Origin: an uncultured Peptococcaceae bacterium | Lineage (GTDB): Bacteria; Bacillota; Peptococcia; Peptococcales; Peptococcaceae | NCBI GenBank assembly: GCA_910585405.1 | Contig: CAJUDO010000025.1 | Coordinates: 1 to 42,651, forward strand | Length of the DNA: 42,651 nt | Direction of reading: 5' to 3' | Shown here: one piece after another, positions 38,538-42,651 of the stretch | Layout: each line of letters opens with the position of its first letter | Position numbering within the stretch: the stretch's first letter is position 1 | Position numbers and translations under genes: made by a program | Notes under the pieces: model-generated | What the model was told of the DNA's origin: nothing | Databases searched by the model: none | Seen by the model: only the letters and a program-made list of their open reading frames with translations

Positions 38538-38783
38538 ATGAGTATTGCAAAAAGTAAACTACTGATGATGATTGAATTAATGCAGGATGATGATGCGCAA
38601 AGTTTACTGGACTATTTAACATCACATTATGCTTTAACTAAAAAAATATCTTGGGATGATATCGAAGAAGTGGAACCAGATGAATGGGACTTAGCAATGT
38701 TGAAAGAGATCGAAGAAAATCCCGAAGAATACCAACCATATATGACACAGGAGCAGTTGATTGCAGAACTGGGGTTAAAATGA
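38538..38783 (+). CDS. Antitoxin of the RelE-type module
   Basis: 81 residues, acidic and helical (MSIAKSKLLMMIELMQDDDA ... WDDIEEVEPDEWD). Start at 38538 with AGGAGG at good spacing, 12 bases after the toxin stop. Antitoxins of this acidic form pair with RelE toxins in Bacillota. No clear DNA-binding motif at the N-terminus. Confidence 0.8.
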   Translation: MSIAKSKLLMMIELMQDDDAQSLLDYLTSHYALTKKISWDDIEEVEPDEWDLAMLKEIEENPEEYQPYMTQEQLIAELGLK

Positions 38784-38896
38784 GTGAGAAAATGGCGGAA
38801 GTTGAAGTAACGCTTCCTTTTTCGTGACCTCACGATGAAATAAAAAAAGACCCTGAACATATCACTCAGAATCTCAAAGAAAAGCTAAAAAAATAA
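38780..38896 (+). pseudogene. Short reading frame with an in-frame TGA
   Basis: ATG at 38780 (ATGA overlap with the antitoxin stop) gives MSEKMAEVEVTLPFS, TGA at 38825-38827, then the same frame continues PHDEIKKDPEHITQNLKEKL to a TAA at 38894. A related fragment upstream of the toxin (38218-38274) reads AFSCPHKDDVRKKLIG, with TGC (Cys) in place of TGA. Most likely a broken gene end; recoding is a less likely alternative. Confidence 0.4.
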
Positions 38897-38980
38897 GTCA
38901 ACCCCAGGGGCAAAGGAATTCTTGGTCTGCACCTACTCCCATTCGGGAACCCAGCCTTTATCCTTCACGAGTTAACTTAT
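38885..38980 (-). ncRNA. Candidate structured small RNA 2
   Basis: A perfect consensus minus-strand promoter, TTGACA (39008-39013), 17-base spacer, TATAAT (38985-38990), precedes an RNA of about 95 nt. Outer stem AAATAAGTTAAC with GTTGACTTATTT (11 of 12 Watson-Crick, one G-U), a second 9-position helix GGATAAAGG with CCTTTGCCC, and an inner hairpin TTCCC-GAAT-GGGAG. It ends in seven T residues. No reading frame of note. Family not recognised. Confidence 0.65.
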
Positions 38981-39079
38981 TTGTATTATATACTTACCCA
39001 TTCTATTTGTCAATTATGTATGTTTCAAGATTTTTTTCTTTACTGTTAATACAAGAAAGAAACAAGAGAGCATGATATT

Positions 39080-39277
39080 ATGACAGATATTAAGCATTAC
39101 ACTGAAGACGGTATAGGATTCTGGTATGCCAGAGAACTACAAGGTGTATTGGAATATAAAAAATGGGGAAATTTTCTTAATGTAATTGATAAGGCAAAAG
39201 AAGCTTGTAAAAACGCTCAACAAAGCGTATTTGAATGTTTTGCCGACGTCGGCAAAATGGTTTCTCTAATAGTTTAG
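39080..39277 (+). pseudogene. Truncated DinD N-terminal fragment
   Basis: 65 codons matching the start of DNA-damage-inducible protein D: IKHYTEDGIGFWYARELQGV, LEYKKWGNFLNVIDKAKEAC, then FADVGKMV, after which it ends SLIV-stop. Full DinD proteins are about 270 residues, so three quarters are missing. Probably a decayed remnant; a short BRO-N-like regulator cannot be excluded. Confidence 0.65.
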
Positions 39278-39351
39278 CGTTATAGCATATTACAAACAAA
39301 ATTTGCATACATCCCTTGCATTCGTACAAATCACAGAAAGAAGGAAAACAA

Positions 39352-40044
39352 TTGAACAAAAAACTAAAAACAGCACTCATCGTACTACTAATCCTATGTA
39401 TTGCCTTTATGCCGATGGTAGCCTTTGCCCACAGTGGCAGAACCGATTCCAGCGGCGGTCATCATGACAACAAAAACAAAAGCGGCCTTGGCTCCTATCA
39501 CTATCATTGTGGTGGCCATCCCGCACATTTGCATCCAAATGGTGTTTGCCCTTATACTACTACAGTTTCAACATCATCAGCTTCCAGTAGTGCAACAAAA
39601 ACAACTACGGATCCAAATGCTAAAACTGCAACTATCACTGCCGGTGCAGTAAAAATCAATGGAAATTCTATTAATAACGCAAAGTTAGAATATCCTTTGA
39701 TTTCTTACAACAATGCAACCTATTTTCCTATGACTTATCGCAACAAGGAAAGCTTGGGACTAACATCTAAAACCGAATCTGGCACAATTTACTTTACAAC
39801 CGGAAATACACCCTCTTACAGCGCTGATATCGAAGGAACAAGCACGACCGGTAAAAAAGTTACTGCCACAAAATTAGACTATAAAATCTCCATTGATGGT
39901 TCTTTGTATAACTATGACAGCGATTGGCCTCTACTGAAATATAACGACATTGTTTATGTTCCATTGACATATCATTTTGCCGATGCCTTAGACCTTTCAA
40001 CATCATGGACAAAAGAAACAGGACTGGCGGTAAATACAAAATAA
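39352..40044 (+). CDS. Secreted YHYH-domain protein with two stalk domains
   Basis: 230 residues from a TTG with AAGG 7 bases upstream. Signal peptide TALIVLLILCIAFMPMVAFA cut after AFA. A His-rich YHYH motif (GSYHYHCGGHPAHLHPNGVC) at about 45-65, a Ser/Thr linker, then two copper-amine-oxidase-N-like repeats (KINGNSINNAKLEYPLISY and SIDGSLYNYDSDWPLLKYN). Likely exported to the cell surface by the lysogen; metal binding is plausible from the His cluster. Its own transcription unit, so a lysogenic-conversion gene. Confidence 0.75.
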   Translation: MNKKLKTALIVLLILCIAFMPMVAFAHSGRTDSSGGHHDNKNKSGLGSYHYHCGGHPAHLHPNGVCPYTTTVSTSSASSSATKTTTDPNAKTATITAGAVKINGNSINNAKLEYPLISYNNATYFPMTYRNKESLGLTSKTESGTIYFTTGNTPSYSADIEGTSTTGKKVTATKLDYKISIDGSLYNYDSDWPLLKYNDIVYVPLTYHFADALDLSTSWTKETGLAVNTK

Positions 40045-40056
40045 TCACTGGGGATA

Positions 40057-40085
40057 TTGCAAACCAATTCTGCATATGCTATAAT
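40057..40085 (+). promoter_or_regulatory. Promoter of fst-like antitoxin RNA
   Basis: TTGCAA (40057-40062), 17-base spacer, TATAAT (40080-40085) with extended TG. Confidence 0.75.
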
Positions 40086-40091
40086 GTGCCT

Positions 40092-40166
40092 AGGCAATAA
40101 GGTTGTGAAATATTTTATGCTTAAGCGAAAACCCCAGTAGTGGCACCTACTGGGGTTTTCTTTTTG
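40092..40166 (+). ncRNA. Antitoxin RNA of par/fst-like type I TA
   Basis: About 75 nt. It contains a 28-base block (40099-40126) that is a direct repeat of 40267-40294, the segment covering the toxin ribosome site and start, so the RNA can pair with the toxin mRNA in trans. It ends at a bidirectional terminator: AAAACCCCAGTAG (40128-40140) with CTACTGGGGTTTT (40147-40159), shared with the convergent toxin mRNA. This is the RNA II layout of the pAD1 par locus. Confidence 0.8.
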
Positions 40167-40193
40167 CCCTTACAGTCGAGCAGACTAGGCTAA

Positions 40194-40286
40194 TTACTGC
40201 TTATCGTTACCATCTAACCATTTGCAGACAGTGTGGCACACAACGCCTGCCGCGACAGTAACAATGAAGGTTGTGAAAATAGTCAT
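40194..40286 (-). CDS. Fst-like type I toxin
   Basis: 30 residues: MTIFTTFIVTVAAGVVCHTV followed by CKWLDGNDKQ. One membrane helix and the C-terminal CKWLD motif are typical of small Fst/Ldr-type toxins of Bacillota. AAGGGGGC precedes the ATG. The mRNA starts from an extended -10 TGCTATAAT (TATAAT at 40336-40341), carries a 5' stem TGTTGC/GCAACA, and ends at the terminator shared with the antitoxin RNA, about 200 nt in all. Confidence 0.85.
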   Translation of the reverse strand: MTIFTTFIVTVAAGVVCHTVCKWLDGNDKQ

Positions 40287-40335
40287 GCTTAAGCCCCCTT
40301 TCTGTTGCCAGATTGGGTAAGCAGCAACATTGCGA

Positions 40336-40341
40336 ATTATA
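40336..40341 (-). promoter_or_regulatory. Promoter (-10) of the fst-like toxin mRNA
   Basis: Minus-strand TATAAT preceded by TGC (extended -10); the -35 position reads TTTTCC, a weak match. Confidence 0.55.
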
Positions 40342-40409
40342 GCATAAATTTAGCAAAAGGAAAATACCCTTTATCATCGGTCGGAACAACCTAAAAAGGA
40401 CGTGATACC

Positions 40410-42002
40410 ATGACCACTGCCGCCATCTATTTACGGCAATCAAAAGAAAAAAAAGACAGCGTTTCCATTGAAGCGCAGCTGGATAAATGCAAGATTATCT
40501 GCCAGCTAAACGGCTGGGAATATATTGCCTATGACGATAAAGGCAAATCTGGAAAAGACCTGAATCGCCCCGCCTTTAAGCAGATGATGCAGGATATTGA
40601 ATCTGGTAAAGTAAAGCATATTGTCTGTTACCGGCTGGACCGCATCAGCCGTTCCATGGCGGACTTCTCCAACCTGATCGTAACGCTGGAGCAATACGGC
40701 GTAGATTTCATATCAGCCACCGAAAACTTTGACACTTCCAACCCACTGGGCCGTGCCATGGTCAACATTATTATGACCTTCGCCCAATTGGAACGGGAAA
40801 CCATCACAGAGCGCGTCACCGACAACTACTACTTCCGAGGAAATCTCGGCTACTGGCCAGGCGGTACTGCACCCTATGGCTACCGGCTCACAAAAATAAC
40901 AGACAACACCGGCAAAAAACATTCTGCGCTGGAAATTGACCCAGAGCAGGCCAAATGGGTCCGATACATGTATGAATATTACCTGGAACCCGGTGGCAGT
41001 ATCACTAAAATGTTGAACCATCTAAACGAATTGAAAGTTCAAACCAACCGCAACGCCCAATGGACCAGCCGCGTCATTGCCGACCTATTACAAAAGCCCG
41101 TCTACACCAGCAACACCGTTGCCCTTTACGAGTATTACAAAATGCAGGACTGCAATATTGTCAATGACATCTCCGCATTTGACGGCACCGGCTCGCTGAA
41201 CTTATACGGTAAAACCAGCAAGAACGCCAACCGGCATAAGCGTTGCCGCGATGCCAACGAAATGTATCTGGTAGTCATGCAACACACGCCTATTATCGAG
41301 CCAGAGCTATGGTTAGCAGTGCAGCGCAAGAAAGCCAGCATGCTGCCCAAGTCCTCCCCTCGCTCCGGTACCAGCAAAAACAGCTATCTAACCGGATTAA
41401 TTATTTGTGGCAATTGCGGTTATCATGTATCCATTACCAAGCAAACCGGCAACTATCGCGCCTATATGTGCAGCACCAAAAAAAATCGAGGATGGTACAC
41501 CTGCTCCGCACCAAATATTCGCGCTGAACAACTAGAGGAAACTGTCATTGAAGATATGATTCGTCATTTCACCAATCCCACCGTAGTGCAGAAAGTAAAA
41601 GAAAACTACAAAAAACAGCTTTCCACTACGCCAGAGCAACAACGGGAAAAAAATGAATTAGATTTGAAACTATCACAAATCGACCAAGAAATCGACAATC
41701 TGATGCAAGCCATCTCATCCGGCAATCCCACATTGCTCAAATATGCCAATCTCCATATCACAGAACTGGATGAACAGCGGCAGGAAATTTTCAAAAAGTT
41801 GCAGGCGTTGGACCAAGAAGAACACCAGCAAGACCACCTGCAAGCTGCCTATAACTTTGTATATTCCTATCTTGACGACTTCGCACAAAAAATACGTTCT
41901 GCCGACTTTGATGAGATGAAAACCATCTGCAATACACTGATTTCTAAAATCATTGTCAATCGCAAAGAAGATGGCGCCACAGAGATAATTTATATAATCT
42001 AA
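40410..42002 (+). CDS. int: Large serine recombinase, prophage integrase
   Basis: 530 residues. N-terminal resolvase domain with the nucleophile S11 in IYLRQSKEK and arginines R75, R78 and R81 in CYRLDRISRS; recombinase domain from about 165 (GTAPYGYRL); zinc ribbon C333, C336, C354, C365; and a coiled-coil region at about 395-470 that controls directionality. It joins attP with attB and needs a directionality factor for excision; no obvious factor is recognised in the window. AAGGACG precedes the ATG. The predicted att ends lie about 650 bases downstream. Confidence 0.95.
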   Translation: MTTAAIYLRQSKEKKDSVSIEAQLDKCKIICQLNGWEYIAYDDKGKSGKDLNRPAFKQMMQDIESGKVKHIVCYRLDRISRSMADFSNLIVTLEQYGVDFISATENFDTSNPLGRAMVNIIMTFAQLERETITERVTDNYYFRGNLGYWPGGTAPYGYRLTKITDNTGKKHSALEIDPEQAKWVRYMYEYYLEPGGSITKMLNHLNELKVQTNRNAQWTSRVIADLLQKPVYTSNTVALYEYYKMQDCNIVNDISAFDGTGSLNLYGKTSKNANRHKRCRDANEMYLVVMQHTPIIEPELWLAVQRKKASMLPKSSPRSGTSKNSYLTGLIICGNCGYHVSITKQTGNYRAYMCSTKKNRGWYTCSAPNIRAEQLEETVIEDMIRHFTNPTVVQKVKENYKKQLSTTPEQQREKNELDLKLSQIDQEIDNLMQAISSGNPTLLKYANLHITELDEQRQEIFKKLQALDQEEHQQDHLQAAYNFVYSYLDDFAQKIRSADFDEMKTICNTLISKIIVNRKEDGATEIIYII

Positions 42003-42010
42003 TCAACTTC

Positions 42011-42039
42011 TTGCAAAAAAATTTCAACTGCTCTATACT
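42011..42039 (+). promoter_or_regulatory. Promoter of the doc TA operon
   Basis: TTGCAA (42011-42016), 17-base spacer, TATACT (42034-42039), directly after the integrase stop. Confidence 0.75.
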
Positions 42040-42062
42040 TAGTTGTGAAAGGGGGACTACCC

Positions 42063-42209
42063 ATGACACGTTACGATGAATTGATGGCTGCCTTAAAAAA
42101 GGCTACCACAACTGAAGAAAGAGAAGAACTAATCGTTAAAATCCAAGCACTAAAAGCATATGAAGATGCCTACAAATACAATGCTAAAGAAATGGAGCTT
42201 CTATCATGA
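42063..42209 (+). CDS. Putative antitoxin of the Doc-type module
   Basis: 48 residues, helical: MTRYDELMAALKKATTTEER, then YNAKEMELLS. Strong ribosome site GGGGG and an ATGA overlap with the Doc gene. It lacks the usual N-terminal Phd DNA-binding fold and is shorter than Phd (73 residues), so it may be a reduced or unrelated antitoxin. Role from position. Confidence 0.7.
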   Translation: MTRYDELMAALKKATTTEEREELIVKIQALKAYEDAYKYNAKEMELLS

Positions 42210-42568
42210 CCGATTTCACTGTAAAATTCAATTATGTGATGGAAGTTCATGAAAATCTAGTACGAGATAAGCATTGCATCGCTGGTATTCGTGATGAAAA
42301 TTTGTTGATAAGTGCTATCGAAGGACAGTATTGGTATGAGGCCGGTATTGAGCAAATCATTCACGTTGCCTACTCCATATGTGCAAACCATGTTTTTACA
42401 GATGGTAATAAGCGAACCTCATTTCTTACACTCAAATTGCTAGAAACTAAATTAGGCTATGTTTGTGACTGGGAAAATATCGCACATGTTGTACTCGATT
42501 TAGCAACCAATAGCACTGAAAAGCATGATTTTCATGAAAAAATTCGAAACTATATATTCATATATTAA
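42206..42568 (+). CDS. doc: Doc-family (death-on-curing) toxin
   Basis: 120 residues. The Fic/Doc active motif reads HVFTDGNKR at 62-70; the K in place of the second G of Fic is diagnostic of Doc, which phosphorylates elongation factor Tu and stops translation. The surrounding YWYEAGIEQIIHVAYSIC and FLTLKLLETKLG helices fit the family. Last gene before the right end, an ideal site for an addiction module that punishes prophage loss. Confidence 0.92.
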   Translation: MTDFTVKFNYVMEVHENLVRDKHCIAGIRDENLLISAIEGQYWYEAGIEQIIHVAYSICANHVFTDGNKRTSFLTLKLLETKLGYVCDWENIAHVVLDLATNSTEKHDFHEKIRNYIFIY

Positions 42569-42592
42569 CTAACAATTTTTATCATAAAAAAG

Positions 42593-42622
42593 CCGTGAAC
42601 CCTGTTTATATCTAGGCTCACG
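42593..42622. terminator. Terminator at the right prophage end
   Basis: CCGTGA-A-CC (42593-42601) pairs with GG-C-TCACGG (42614-42622) with one mismatch, flanked by an A run and TTTT. It can act in both directions and insulates the prophage from host genes. Confidence 0.7.
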
Positions 42623-42630
42623 GTTTTATT

Positions 42631-42651
42631 TCTTTTGATGTCTAGTGTATC
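42631..42651. other. attR: right attachment half-site of the prophage
   Basis: TCTTTTGATGTCTAGTG (42631-42647) is the inverted counterpart of the left arm at 7-23, followed by TATC (42648-42651), which repeats the first four bases of the window. Confidence 0.6.

Noticed and set aside
1..42651. Terminal inverted repeats as ends of a DNA transposon
   Set aside because: No DDE transposase is encoded, whereas a serine integrase and the dyad of the joined ends explain the repeats.
1..42651. tRNA or rRNA genes
   Set aside because: No cloverleaf-like or conserved rRNA segments were seen, so a tRNA integration target is not supported.

Overview
The window reads as one complete integrated temperate phage (prophage) of a Bacillota host with mid-range G+C. 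Strong AGGAGG-type ribosome sites, a large serine integrase, a PBSX-like terminase, an LLH-type holin and stalk (copper-amine-oxidase-N-like) domains all fit that phylum. Negativicutes is my guess for the class, with low confidence. Both ends carry TATC, and when the ends are joined they rebuild a 40-bp dyad typical of a serine-integrase attP, so the window appears to run exactly from attL to attR.

Layout, left to right. 1-1260: attL half-site and a Panacea-type toxin-antitoxin (TA) operon. 1335-25600, all on the minus strand and therefore transcribed right to left: the late region. In transcription order it holds small and large terminase, portal with a zinc-ribbon insert, two small genes, a small basic protein, scaffold, decoration protein, major capsid, adaptor, nozzle-like protein, tail fibre, two very large putative ejected proteins (650 and 2519 aa) and the lysis cassette. 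No tape measure, sheath or tail-tube gene is visible, so the virion is probably short-tailed (podovirus). Two copies of a holin-like type I toxin cassette with antisense RNA bracket the two ejected-protein genes. 25630-26260: YefM-YoeB TA. 26355-35333, mostly minus: the early operon from a Cro-like gene through small genes, HD hydrolase, Rad52-like annealing protein, SSB, an Arc/antirepressor immunity switch, replication initiator with iterons, helicase loader, a DUF1064 protein and an ArpU-like late regulator. 35334-38090, plus: lysogeny genes, namely CI-like repressor, ImmA-like protease, a membrane zinc protein, and a zinc-ribbon/DUF3800 pair that is the best candidate for a resident defence system. 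38090-40340: RelE-type TA flanked by two opposite-strand candidate small RNAs, a dinD fragment, a secreted YHYH protein and a par/fst-like type I TA. 40410-42651: serine integrase, Doc-type TA, terminator and attR half-site.

How it works together. A divergent CI/Cro switch at 35381-35471 decides between lysogeny (rightward) and lytic growth (leftward). A second switch at 30292-30418 pairs an Arc-like repressor with an antirepressor, as in the immI region of phage P22. The early operon ends with the ArpU-like regulator, which probably turns on the late genes. The most unusual property is the number of addiction modules: seven TA loci, three of them type I, plus at least three further candidate small RNAs that have their own promoters and terminators.
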